In this document: in pieces, positions 26,481 through 38,549 of the stretch | How the letters are laid out: each line of letters opens with the position of its first letter | Position numbering within the stretch: position 1 is the stretch's first letter | Assembly: GCA_009741485.1 (NCBI GenBank) | Contig: CM019238.1 | Location: forward strand, 15,775,947-15,839,946 | Direction of reading: 5' to 3' | Length of the DNA: 64,000 bases | Source of the DNA: Malurus cyaneus samueli | Lineage: Eukaryota; Chordata; Aves; Passeriformes; Maluridae | Notes under the pieces: model-generated | Seen by the model: the letters and a program-made list of their open reading frames with translations, nothing else | What the model was told of the DNA's origin: nothing | Databases searched by the model: none | Program-made: the position numbers and the translations under genes

Positions 26481-27794
26481 CTGATCACTCAAAAACTATC
26501 TGGGCTCACAATTTTGCTTTAAAGCTCTGCCATCCAGCTCCTTTTCTTTTCCCCTTAACACTGATAAAACTAAAACCATTTTTACCACGTTTCTTCAACT
26601 CATAAAGTCGTTCTCCTTCTCTCCTATTTATATTTCTTATGTATTATTATAAATTTAAAGAGCATCTTTGCCTGTGAATGTTGGATTTTCTGGTTCCAGT
26701 TCACCTTTGAAGTGACCAGATAAAATATCTTGCATTGCACCACCTCAGCAACAAATTTAAACCACTTTTTGACATGCTTTTGAAGATGTTGTTGCCGTCA
26801 CGCCTTTGCAAGATATCAAATTAAAGGGATTTTTTACTCCCATGTCCTGGTGGCAGAACAGATCCATGGATTACAACAGATCAACTGAACGTTTCAGCCA
26901 TCCATGGATGCTGTTTGCCATCAAAAAATCCACCCATTGCTTGGAGGAACATTTGACACAATACATGAAGAGGTCATGAAAAGGGATAAATTCCATTTGT
27001 CACCGAAATCCCGGGTAATGATTTATCTCCTCATTAAAGGTGTGCTCCAATTCCACAGAGATATCAAAACGAGATCTCTTAATTCACAAATCTGATTGTT
27101 TATATAACCAACCTTGCCAGGAAAAACACCCTGAGCTTACAGAAATAAGCAGGACTTTGAGAGGTGCAAAACAGCAACTCCCACCCCTGCTGTGAAGCTG
27201 CATCCCGGTTTTTCACCTGCTGAAAGCTTATAGAACACCCACTTGGACTAAAAGATATTTTTTTTTTAAGACTGGTTTCACTTTAAAACCTTGACATCAT
27301 ATTTTGGATGCAGACATATTGTTACTGCTAAATCATATTTAACTTACCTCCCAAGGGAATTGCAGTGATTGCCATTCAGAGGATGGCATGGAAAACACAG
27401 CACTTTTCTCATTCTCTCTCTCTGCTGTGAAAGTTTTTCATCTGTCTACCACTCAGAATGCACTAATGATAAAAGAAAAAGCTTAACATAATAAAAAAAT
27501 AAGTAGAGGTGCCTATTCTGAGCTGTGTGTGGGTTTGAAACGTACACAAAAAATAATACCCAAATGACTCTGTTATGGAAAAATTCAGTACCAGGAACTG
27601 TTATAAGGGGTATTCAGGGATGCAATAATGTTTTAAACACCAGGATACACCATAAAGCGTTTCAGAGAAATTTAATCCAGCCATAATACACAACTGGATA
27701 AAAAAAGCTAATTGTGCATATATAATAAAAAATGTGATGTGTGTCAGTTTTATAGGATATATAAAATCTTTATGTTTTCTTACAAAGTCTCACT

Positions 27795-27820
27795 TAAAAA
27801 AACAAAAAAAAAACAAAAAC
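27795..27820 (+). repeat. A-rich (CAAAAA)n tract
   Basis: AAAAAAACAAAAAAAAAACA and continuation is a short A-rich tract with single C interruptions. Confidence 0.85.
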
Positions 27821-30800
27821 ACTCTTCTACAAAGTTTATCAAAGTGGTCATTAAATATCGTAAATTTAGAAAGATCACATCTTTAACATAATATAAAACA
27901 ATTACTGAATTGCTCTATTTTTCAGAACTTCCTCTGATATAATTTAATCTAATATTATTATAAAACTTTTTTGCAATTAACCTTACTGCAACACAGAAAT
28001 AACTTGCAAAAGCTGACAAAACCTCACAAGCATTTTTCATTTGCCCCTACACCGAGTTCGTCACCAAGTTCCAGTCACCACCTGAGAAAACCTCTGAACT
28101 CTCATCTCAGAGTGCAAAAATTATTACAAAGCAAAGGTAATGATTTAAGATGTTGCCTTCCAGGACCTGTGCCCCAGAAGCACAGCCCCAGAGTTCTAGA
28201 GGAGCAGGATTATGGATGAAAGGCTGCTAGGTTCCCCTGGAACCCCTGCACACTCCTGGGATGAAGAATTCCCCTGGCAAGTTCCAGCTCTGCTGGTCTG
28301 GATGCAGGGGAAGCAAACTGAGGTTTATGGGATTCCCAAATCCCATTCCCAACAGGAATGGTTCCTTCTCTTCAAGGCCCCACTCATAATTCTCTGGGAG
28401 ATCAGGGATCCTATGAGCACATTGCTCAGAAAGGGCAGATTAAAGAAATATCAAAGACAGGAGACATAATGGGTCTCTTTTAACTCAAACCATTGGGTAA
28501 TTTTATGATCCTCCCAAGAAACCCAAATCAGAGTCATCACTAAAAAGCCTCAATGCTCACTGGGAACCCAACTCTCCCCTGGTTTGGATATGCCTGTGTG
28601 GAGACTAAGTGGGGTTTAGGAATGGCCCTGAGTCAGGAAAGAAACAAACACTTCCAGTGATCTGGTAAAAGGACCAGGAGGATTTAAGAATCTGGACAAT
28701 TTGTGTGAATTCTTTTTGATTTCTGTAGCTAACAGTTGGTGTCATGTGCCTGCTGGACAAGAGGGAAGTCCAGCACAAGAAGGCAAAGAACTCCAGAACA
28801 CCTCAACCTCTGCTCTGAAGAGAGCTGATGGTTGATTTGCTGTCAACCTTTCACACTACTTATCCACAATAAAAATAATTTAAAATATTAATAACAATAA
28901 TATAAATATCTATGAAAATGATAGCAGTGGCTGTCAGTTGGAGTTAAGAAACTTTGAAATGTAATTCCTTTTGGTATCAAATAGCTTGAACAGAAGGGTG
29001 ACCCTTGTAAGTGGCAAAAAAAGGAGAGCTCAGCATCACTTTAAATTGGACACAACCACTTCTCTAAACTGAAGAGCAAAAAAAAAAGAAAAAATACTCT
29101 AATTAGAGACTCTGCTTTGGTGGTAAGGACAGCTAAACACGGGAACAGATGGGCTCTGGAATCCCTGGGATCTCCATCTCAGGCCTGAGAAGTGACAGGC
29201 AAACATCCAGCCTTTTAATTGTCAGCAAAGCCCAGAGCAGTTTGGCCAAGGCCAGCTCTGATGCTGCCACAAAAAGCCTGGGCAAGGTTTATAAGGGATT
29301 GCAAGGACTCAGAGTCATTCCCAACTGGTAAAACAATCAGGCAATCCTGTTCCTGGACAAAGACAGTTTGGCCACCTGGAGTTGAGCCATGAGGTACCAT
29401 TTCATCTCAGGGCCAGACAGCAGAGCCTGGATTATTGCATATCTTAATACAAATGCAGTTTCTAAAGTCCCTTGTAGCCTGATTCTCCAACTGTTCTGGT
29501 TTTTTTTAATGCTCTTCACTAAGATGCAGTCACAAACCAGCATTGTAAAGAAACCCATTACATGAATTTTGAGGAGAAATTACTCAGTTGCTCAAAAGAG
29601 CAGGATTATTTTAAAGACAATTAGGCAGAAGAAGTAGCAGAGTAACTTATTCCACCTTTAGGTCCAACCAAACCTGGTGCAGCTCAGTGGGGACTGGAAC
29701 TCCTTCCCTTCTGAAAGTTTAGCAAGATAAAGCTCAGGGCTTTGTTATCTCATGGAGGAATTTCAGCATCACTGGGGTTGGGGTTATTTGGAGTTATCAG
29801 GCCAGAATAGAACCCTTCAGATTGGAATTACCATTTCTGCCTGGATTATGGGGGATTCATTCTGTTCCTCATCCCTGTCTTATACCTTGGACAACAGCAC
29901 AAAACAGCAAAATCTTGGCAAGAAGGAAGAACTGAAATGAGGAAGAGCCAAGAGAAACTTGTTTGGGCTTGAAAAGAGTTAACATTATAAAGCAGGTTTT
30001 ATTTACAAAAACGTCTTGATTTCTCCCGAATTTCTTCCTTCCTCCCTAAATAATTCAGCCCAAGTTCCTGTTGTTGCTGTTTGCTCAGAATCAAAGTACA
30101 TTACACAATTTCCTTCTCTATATGTTGAGGTTTTGTAAATATATGGGTAAATATACTTCTAAATGGAAAGTATTAAGAGCAGATGGAACCCACATCCAAT
30201 ACTGATAGTACCATGTGAGTCTGACATTGCTGTAAATGAAATAATGGGAGCAGGAGAACACACAATCTAAAGGTGCTTTAAATTTTTATGTTTTTAATGA
30301 TTTGTGCCTCCAGATAAGGAAAAATTATGCTATCAAACATGATAATGTAAAAAAAAAAATAAAGAAGTGCCACTAGTTTGAGAAGTTTCGTTTAAAGCAG
30401 AAAAGACAAAACTCATGATTTATGTTTTCCTTTGAGAGGGGCCTGTGAGCTACATAATATCACTGCTGCTAAATCTCAGTCACTTTTCCCTCTAACACGT
30501 TAAGTGAGTGGCTGAAAGAAGGGCAGCTGGAATTAAATCTCCCTGTTTTGCTCAGCTGGGCCAGGCTGTCATGTCATGGCACAGTGACTCGGAGTGATCC
30601 ACGAGCACATTTCCTGCTGCTGTGAATAACAACGTGGCAGCAATGAATTCTCCTCACTCGGGTTATTCTGAGCTGAACTCTTTAAGGATTCACACAGGAA
30701 TGAGCTGTGAGTGCCTGAGAGTCCTGGGACTCCTGAGAATCCTGCAGACACACAAAACACACCGGGTTTCAGCAGACTGTGAGGATAAGAAGGCACCAAG

Positions 30801-32495
30801 AACAAGGGCAGATGCTGGAAAAGCAGCCTCAGGCAAAAGTCCTGCAGTGAGAGAGACAGAGATGCCAGGAGCCCAAAACATTATCCCAAAAATGGTACAG
30901 GAAAATGCAGAATTTCCCATTAAATCACAGTTAGAAACACTGCCTTTGTTGATGGCTTTTTCCTGGAAGGAGATGGCACAGTTTGTACCCTTTGTTTGGG
31001 ACAAGAAATAATCCTGTGTGAGTGTAGCCAGTAAAAAACCACATTTTAATTTAACTCCCTAAATATCCTGGCATGCCAGCCTCCAGTGATGGCCCTGACT
31101 GTGGGGCTGACCTTCTCAAGAGCCCTGGAATCCCTCTGAGCCACCTCTTCACAGACAAATATTTAACAGGAGCACACAATGCCACCTCTGAACAAAGATT
31201 ACTGGTGCCCTCAGTTAACATTTAGAATATCTCCATCTCGATTTCCAGTTACTAAAAAAAATAAAAGTGGAAAATAAATATTCTAATCTGTAATAATGCT
31301 GGAAACTGCCACGGCCTCCAGATACTTTTGATATTGCTTGTGCAGTACAAAAGAAGGAGCTATCTAGGCTTCACAAGAGGAAGATGTCTTACAGATTTTT
31401 TTATGTATTCCCACCTATTCAAACACTCTGAGTTCACAGAGTTAGCCAGCAGCAGCATGGCAAAGAGCATTAGAGAGAATATTTATTTTTTTTCTTTCAA
31501 GATCACATAAAGGGACAAAGTTCCATTATCAACATATTGCTAAGTCTGCATTACCAAATGCATGAGGACATCAAATATTTCTTTTCTGCGGGATTATCTG
31601 TATTTTCTTTATAGACAAATCCCTACTGTATCAAGTTTTGTGCTCACCAGCAGGCTGCAGTTCACCTTTCACACAAACATAGCAAGATACATTTAATCTT
31701 CTTGTTCTCCTCAGAATCAAGAAGCAGTACAGATCTTTACACACTGCATTGTTTAAGCCATACCCAAATAAAGACTAGATTTTTACTCCCGTTAATAGAA
31801 CAGATTATTTCATTCCCATTCACATCATTAAAGTTTTTGGGGTTGTTATACCAGTTTGAGATTCAAGCTGGAACTATGGGAAGGGTTCTTCAGAATGCAG
31901 AATGAGAGCTGAGCTACTGAGCTGCTGAAGATGAACAAGGTTTGGTTCTCCAAAAAAATCTGAGGCTCCAGCAAACATTTCAGATCTGTGCAGCCAATAA
32001 AGTCTTTAGGGAGATCAGTTAAACCGTGGAAAGCAAAAGGTCTGATGTGTTATTTACGAACACAAAGAAAAGCACTAAATTCTTGTCACCTGCAAATGGA
32101 CGCGATGACTGTCCTGGATAATCGAACAGAGAACTGCATTTACCATTTAAAATTTGTGGATTTGGGCAGAGCGAGGCAGAAATGGAGCCAGTCACAAAGA
32201 GAAGCCCTGCACAGCTCCTTGATCCTGCAAAATCCCTGCCCTCTCCCACCTCCCCTTCCCAGCAAACTGCTGCTCAAACTGAGCCAGGCCTAACAATGCT
32301 GCAAATTTCCAATTCTACAAATTAAACTCAACTACAATGGGACTGAATTCATTCGCAGTTGTGTCTCTGTTTTGAGGAAGAATTTGACAATAGCTTTGCA
32401 GAAATAAAAAGCAAGGACACCACCCACCCATTTTGTAGCCGGTGCTGAAAGAAAACAGAGCAAAACAATAATAAAGAAATCCATCCAAACAAAGG

Positions 32496-32518
32496 AAAAA
32501 CAAACAAACAAACAAAAA
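32496..32518 (+). repeat. (AAAC)n simple repeat
   Basis: AAAAACAAACAAACAAACAA is a short AAAC microsatellite with about five units. Confidence 0.9.
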
Positions 32519-32953
32519 GGCATAATTAAGAGAATAGAAAGCTCTGTTACATCCCAATGTTCTGAAATCAGAGGTTGCCTTTGCAGATTTGATGGGCTGT
32601 TCTTGATAACATTCACCTCATTGGTGAGGATTAATTACTGCCCTAGTGAACAGCAGAACTGTACCCGTTGTCCATTTCACAGCCACAAACTGTGCCTTCA
32701 TCTAACCTAAAACCAAAAGGTTTTACACTAAGAAAGCTTAATCTTCATCCTATCATTGGCTTTTCTTCCAGTAACCTCCCAAGAGTTGGACAAGCAATTC
32801 CAAAATTCCAAATTTGCTTAGAAGCAAACTACACCTACACAGAGACATTTCTTTTGTCTTCTGTCATATTTTTCTTTGTCATTTTTCTCTTACAGCCCAT
32901 TTTCGGGGCAGAAACATATACTCAGGAAGTTTGTTTCCTAAGTTTAAATACTT

Positions 32954-32970
32954 AAAAAAAAAAAAAAAAA
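32954..32970 (+). repeat. A17 homopolymer
   Basis: Seventeen consecutive A after CTT. I saw no gene-like sequence upstream that would make this the tail of a processed pseudogene. Confidence 0.95.
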
Positions 32971-35528
32971 TAAGTGTAGAATCCAGATGGCCCAGATGTC
33001 AATGTCAAAATCACAATCCTTTCAATAGTTCTTCACTCAAGGCCTTTTTCCTACCCTTTTTCGTATCTTTTCATGAATTAATGCAATGTCACGTTGCAGT
33101 ATTTCATTTCAAAAGATTGTCCTTCCATTCAAAGGATAATGTGCAAAACTTGCAAATGACTGTAGAGAAAAGGGTGGGTTTTTGAGCATCTCCCAGATCT
33201 TTGACATTGCAGAAAGGTGACATTGGCACCATGGTAAAAGTTATGGGAAATACTTAAGATTAAAAAAACCAAAAAAAATCACACTGTTCCTTTTAAATTT
33301 AAGTGAATCTTCATTCTAGGTTTTCTGCTGGTATTATGCACCTTTCATTCCAATCTATTAAATTATATTTACTATAATTATTTTTCCTATACAGTTTTTC
33401 ATAGCACATCACTTTCTCCCCATCACAACAGGATTTAATAGCAGTTTTCATTAACTTGTTTATGGTAGTGTTCATTAAAGATTTAAATGAGCATTCTAAA
33501 ATTACAATATAATGTACAGAAAGCTCAGAAACAATTATAGCATCCACCAAAAATTACCAGCCACTATGCCCTTTGTATAAATCAATTCTTTAAAAAAAAT
33601 AAAGCACCCATCAACCTATGTAATGTCTTAATAAAAGCCAACTTAAACTGATGTATTAAAAGAAAGTCACTTAAAAGCTTCTCTGATTATATGAATTTTC
33701 AGTTCTGCCAAGCTCAGATATATTTCTGCTCAAGCTGAATATTCATCATATCCCTCAATCCAAATGAACACATGAAAATAGGATTCTCAGGGCCACAGAA
33801 AAGAAATACTTTTACACTGAAGTGACTGAAACTCTTCTCGTTAAAGTGCTGCTTGTGTCATTGCCAGGGCTCCGTGCAATGAGCTCTGAGCTTCGGCATC
33901 CCCCACAGGACTGAGCAGACATTAATAATGATGTTAATCAAGGTGGAGGAGCAAAAACTCATAGAAATTAATTCCCATATAATGTGTGACAGGATCACAG
34001 CATTCATTGTGGGAATGCTCCCAACTAGAGAAGCAGTCTTGGGCTCTGTCCACAGACCAGATAGAAAAATAATAAATAATTGCAACTGGTGTGCCAGTGG
34101 CCATCTTCAGGGAGAGACAGGAGGGGGAAAAGGGCTGCATCATTTATTTAAGTTCTCTCATTAATGTGTCTGCCTTTTTATTTTCTAAGGGTTGTCTCCT
34201 GAACTTTCCTTAGAAAACCCACAGGCTACACCCTGACACTGATTTATAAGCAGAACTCTCCAGAGAAAGCAAGGAGGAATTTGGTTTATAAATGTACGGT
34301 TCAGTATAGTCAAAAATTCAGAAAAAAATCCTGAATTTCCTAAAAACATCGGACAATCTTACATAAACAAGATTCCCTTCTGCAATGGAAATGTGCCCGG
34401 GACATTAAAGGACACTGAAGAGTTCCTTAAACCTCTTTGTGACACATTTCTGATCCCTCCAACAAACAGATTTCGTGAGTGCTTTGATTAACTCTGTCCT
34501 TATCAATTTCACACAAGATGAGCTGCTCCTGCAGCCCAAGGGATGGGCAAACTCAGCCCCACCAGAAGGTCCCTCTCCTTTTTGCTTCCAGCTCCAAAAC
34601 TCAGGACAGGAGGCAACAGAAGCAGAGAAAATGCACAGCTAAAGGTGGTTCTGGACCTTACATGTGTAGGTGAAAAAGGGCAAATAGATCAGTGAAAAAC
34701 AAAACAAAGAGGTGGAGCTACAAACACCTGGAGGGTAAAGCCCTGTTGTGTGAATTCCTGCTGAAATGGGCAGGTGAAATGCTCCTGGTTGCCCTACAGA
34801 GTCATATAGGAAGAAATAACTAATTAAGTCATTCCTGCAAAATCAAATAACTCATTCAAACATTTTCTAATAAATAATTTTTCCTGTCAGCCAGCATTTA
34901 CATCATGCCTAAGCTGCTAACCCAATCAATCAATACATAGAACATTTTTTAACTTGATAAAATGCTTTAAAACAAAAACACTTTAAAAAAATCAAAACCA
35001 GGTTTTAACTGGAATTAAACTGGGTTTTGAACAGCAAGTAGCCTTTGAGATTTCGCATTTCATGAGGTCCAGAAGAAAAGGTGATTTCCAGAAGAAAGGT
35101 GAACTGAAAAGAGAATCTGCAAACAAGAGATGGCATGCTCTGAATGCCCTGGGTACCATTTAAATCTGTGCTGAATTCCGAGCATTGCAGCACATTGCTG
35201 TGCTTAATAGGGAGGAAAAACCAATTTCAGGCCTCGTGTGGGACCACTGCAACCTGGGGTTTCACTGCAAGTCCTGGGGGAGAAAGGGCAAAGCAGCATC
35301 CATCACACCCGCTCCCTACCCGAAACTTGGAGTTTAAACTTCATCCTGACACTGAAAATAGTGATAAATCCAGGAAGAAGCAGAAAAGGGAAGAAAAAAA
35401 AAACAGCCTTCAGTATTCTACACTGAGGAAAAAGCAACTTTATAAATCAAAAGACTGACTTATCAGTATAGAGATTTTTAATAGAAAAAATATCAAGGGG
35501 AGCACACCATATGGATCAAAGTGCTCTC

Positions 35529-35569
35529 CACATATGTTACTTTTTTTCATTTGAAAAGTAACATATGTG
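35529..35569. repeat. Compact inverted repeat, 16-base perfect arms
   Basis: CACATATGTTACTTTT (35,529-35,544) is followed after a 9-base loop by its exact reverse complement AAAAGTAACATATGTG (35,554-35,569). With one bulged base the pairing extends two more positions outward. A transcript would fold into a strong A/U-rich hairpin. It could be the core of a tiny palindromic or MITE-like element or a by-product of replication slippage. The stem is shorter than a typical microRNA precursor and no known microRNA seed is recognised. Confidence 0.9.
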
Positions 35570-36140
35570 AGGAGATGCAGAAGAAGTCCTTTCTGAACAT
35601 CTCATCTGGCTTATTTTTAATTGGAATGATATTAGATTTTCTATCTAACTTAATAGCAAATGACAGTTGTTGCTTCACTAAGTATTTCTGTCAGCTATAG
35701 ATGGATAGTTTTGGATTCTATTTCCTTGAATATGGAAGCTGGACTCGTGAGTGGCTAAAACAACTGCAAAGAAAGGACACTGAAGGCTCTACAGCATGAA
35801 ACACATAGCAGCCATGGAATATTGTATGTTTATATAATTGTAATTTCACTGGGCCTAGGTTCAAAGGACCTCAGCACTTCAGTGAGATGTAAAACCAAAG
35901 ATACCCATTTAGAAAGTCACAGCTGCACATCTCCAAGCACAGCAGCTTTCAGATGTATTTTGTGAATGCTCTGAATTGACTGAAAGTTTATTGCTAATGA
36001 ACATCCCAGCAGAGCCCTCCAGACCTGCAAGTCAGAGTCCCTTTGTTATCCTCTGAGGAAATGGAGCCTCACCTCCTGTCTTTGTTTCACTCACACGTGC
36101 AGAAAAAGTTTATTCTCACCATTGACAAAGTGGTGATCAA

Positions 36141-36193
36141 AGGTTGGACTTGATGATCTCAGAGGCCTTTTCAAACCTAAAAGATTCTGTGAT
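36141..36193 (+). mobile_element. CR1 LINE 3'-end fragment
   Basis: The segment reads as the last ~50 bases of a CR1 retroposon: 'GGTTGGACTTGATGATCTC', then an AGAGGCCTTTTCAAACCT block, then a tail AAGATTCTGTGATCAA. CR1 3' ends normally carry GGTTGGACT(A/T)GATGATCTT, then a TCCAACC block, and finish in ATTCTRTG repeats. Only the extreme 3' end is present, the usual result of 5' truncation during target-primed reverse transcription. It has no coding capacity. A minus-strand CR1 lies about 150 bases downstream, so the two elements face each other tail to tail. Confidence 0.8.
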
Positions 36194-36340
36194 CAACCAA
36201 CAGTTTTCATTTACAAGTGCATAATCCAGTTTCTGCAATGTGGAAATAACTCTTTTTAGAATGAATTACACCCAAGATTTTACTGCTGCTGCTGACCAAC
36301 TTGAAGAAGTTCTGTCTCTGTCCATCTCAAGATATCAAGC

Positions 36341-36578
36341 ACAGAATCACAGAATGAACCAGGTTGAAGGAGACCTTTAAGATCAAGTCCAGCCCATGAC
36401 CCAACCCCTCCTCACCAACCAAACCCTGGCCCTGAGTGCCATGTCCAGTCTGTTTTAAACATGTCCAGGGATGGTGACTCCACCATCTCTCTGACCACAC
36501 AATTCCAGTGTGTAATCACCCTTTCAGTGAAGAATTTTTTTTCTAATGTCTAATCTAAACTTCCCTCGGCACAGCTTA
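36341..36578 (-). mobile_element. CR1 LINE 3'-end fragment, reverse orientation
   Basis: On the plus strand this begins with the reverse-complemented CR1 tail (ACAGAATCACAGAATGAACC, then AGGTTGAAGGAGACCTTTAAGATCAAG). It continues through recognisable CR1 3'-UTR blocks: 'GAGTGCCATGTCCAGTCTG', 'CATGTCCAGGGATGGTGACT', 'CCACCATCTCTCTG', 'AATCACCCTTTCAGTGAAG' and 'TAATCTAAACTTCCCTC', and ends near CACAGCTTA. The block order matches the standard CR1 3' region read on the minus strand. About 240 bases are kept, with no reverse transcriptase sequence, so this is a dead 5'-truncated copy. The boundary at 36,578 is approximate. Confidence 0.93.
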
Positions 36579-36719
36579 GGGGGCCTCTTTAAAAGATGTG
36601 GGGGCCTATGAGAAAGTTTCAAAGATATCACTCAGGTAATTACCTACAAAAATCTCTCTTAAGCCACAATTTACTTTGTTTTCCAAAGACAAAGCAGGAC
36701 TCGTGTTTAAACAAAACAA

Positions 36720-37620
36720 AAGACATCATCATTATGATCCGTGATGCTTGTTGAAGGCTCTAAGTCAGATACAGAGCTGAAAGCTTAACGAGCTCAGAGC
36801 GATGCCAAAGCACTGCAGAACCAGGGGCTGCTTTCGTGAGTCACTGTCTGGGCCAGCTCAGTGCCATTAATGTTTTACTCCATTATCTGAGAGCTGACAT
36901 CTTTTCAGTAATTACTGCAGATGATACCACCTCTAGTGTAATTAAAGAACGATTATTTAGAGTGAAGTGAGCCAAGATCATCCCCGTCCTCTGTTTAGGC
37001 CAAAGCCAAAGAAGGCCTTGTCAAATAAAATGGATGTTTTGCATTAGGGAGCAAAAAAGGGGTGATGTAAAGAGTCAAGTAATTTGATGGGCAACGCTGC
37101 AGCGGAATTAATTCAATATGTTCAATAGGGCCGGTTCCACGTGCAGTAATGTTGGACAGATGGGTGTGATGGCTCTGTGCTTCCCCTGCCTTTGCATCAG
37201 TGATTCAGGACTTGCAAAGCAAAGCTCAGACAGCTCCTGGCTGCCTGCCCAGCCAGAGACTGCGAGCAAAACACATTAAATGCTCCTGCAAATCTCCACG
37301 CTCTGCAACGAGCCACGGTCAGAATGACCCCTTGGACAGCAACCAAAAAAATAATCAGCATCCTAACAGCAGCCTGTAAACTTCTGGGATTAACATTAAA
37401 TAATAACCAACCAGGACTGAAAGGAATGATTCACTTTGTGTGAATGCTAATGAGACAGGGTTGGAGGCACCCTTTGTTTTTGATGGTAACTAGGTAGAGG
37501 GACTAATTACGACTCTTACTTAAACCATAAATTGTGTATTTCAAGGAATTGCTGAACGGAAGAATGGAGTTAATAAATGCATTCTATCAGACACAGGAAG
37601 GTAAAAGATCGCAGCTGACC
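36720..37620. promoter_or_regulatory. Candidate regulatory block (conserved noncoding element cluster)
   Basis: This ~900-base unique segment sits just downstream of two CR1 tails and is itself free of them. It contains a consensus AP-1 site TGAGTCA (36,837-36,843), a perfect 12-base palindrome CAGTAATTACTG centred on TAATTA (36,906-36,917) followed directly by an E-box CAGATG, and further TAATTA/TTAAT cores (GTAATTAAAG, GGAATTAATTC, GACTAATTACGAC). The layout of paired homeodomain, E-box and AP-1 sites resembles a developmental enhancer. It has no long open frame. The boundaries are approximate and function is inferred. Confidence 0.35.
36906..36917. promoter_or_regulatory. Homeodomain palindrome CAGTAATTACTG
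   Basis: Twelve bases form a perfect palindrome around TAATTA, the shared core for Antennapedia-type, LIM and paired-type homeodomains. The next six bases form an E-box (CAGATG). A homeodomain dimer site next to a bHLH site is a common enhancer layout. Binding is not shown. Confidence 0.35.
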
Positions 37621-37661
37621 AACACAGACATCTCCTAATCCATCAGAGTCAGTATTTACAC

Positions 37662-37680
37662 ACCAAAGGTCACCTTTGGT
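37662..37680. promoter_or_regulatory. Inverted repeat with a nuclear-receptor half-site
   Basis: ACCAAAGGT-C-ACCTTTGGT is a perfect inverted repeat with 9-base arms and a one-base centre. It includes AAAGGTCA (37,665-37,672), the extended half-site bound by monomeric orphan nuclear receptors, and a second AGGT-type half on the other strand. The overlap of the half-sites makes simultaneous dimer binding uncertain. It lies at the edge of the 36.7-37.6 kb candidate block. Confidence 0.3.
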
Positions 37681-38549
37681 CAATTGACAGGAACAAGTTT
37701 TCCCAGCAGGAGCTGATGCAGTGACAGATATTCCCAGATTTATAGGGAAATCAGTTTAGCTCTTTGGGCAGTACAGCCCACTTTCCAGGTACTTGCACCT
37801 GGCTCCTGTAAATGCCATCCACAGAAGGTGGGCAGGTTCCCTCAATGAAAACAAACATATCATTATTCACATTTAAAAAAACAGATGTAAGAAGAAATGC
37901 GATATTATCTGGAACCCTGGATGCTGGTGGCCTTGCCACAAAAGTAGGATGTCCACTGAATGAGTGGCCTCAAATAACTTGTACTTAGAGCCTGTTTAAT
38001 TCAGCTATCCTTAATTCCAAGAGATAAACAACAGATGAGAAACACTGTTAACATTTGACCATTTCATGTTTTGAGTTTGTTAAGTTCCAGAATAGTTTAC
38101 TATTTTTAGTGGATTAATTTTTGTCTTCCAGCCTCATGTGAGGAAAGACACTGTGAAAGACAGTGTGATATTAAACTATCAAAGCTGTCTCTTTCTTGTA
38201 GCAAAATATTGAAAAAGTGGGCTTTGCTTTGCAATTAAGATTCCTGAACTGAAAGATGGGCTTCTGTTTTAGTTATGTGAAAAAAAAAAATATTGTAGAA
38301 GTTCAGGGAAAAACTTAAAATTACTTAGAAGAATTCACAGATATCAAAGACAGAAGGTGATGAAGTGAAATGAAAAAAATATTGACACTGAGTAACAGTT
38401 CTGACGGGGAAGGAGAACAGGGTTGATTATTAGCAGCCTTCCCTGACTTCCTGAGAGACATCCTCCTTTCAGGATGACAAGCTGCAATTCCAGCGCTGAG
38501 AAAGCCCTGAGATTTCAGGCTGACAATCCACAAGAAACCTTTTTCTGCA

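Larger units (their letters stand above)
26481..36140. other. Unannotated noncoding stretch
   Basis: Unique sequence with the A-rich tract at 27.8 kb, the AAAC repeat at 32.5 kb, the A17 run at 32.95 kb and the hairpin at 35.53 kb. Open frames at 30.6-31.0 kb occur on both strands (the plus frame is GTG-led) and look compositional. Confidence 0.6.

Noticed and set aside
30622..31011. Overlapping frames on both strands near 30.6-31.0 kb
   Set aside because: The plus frame is GTG-led, and both frames reflect a locally G+C-richer, stop-poor composition; no protein family is recognised.
32954..32970. A17 run as a possible poly-A tail of a processed pseudogene
   Set aside because: The upstream several hundred bases show no gene-like sequence, no polyadenylation signal at the right distance and no target-site duplication that I could find.
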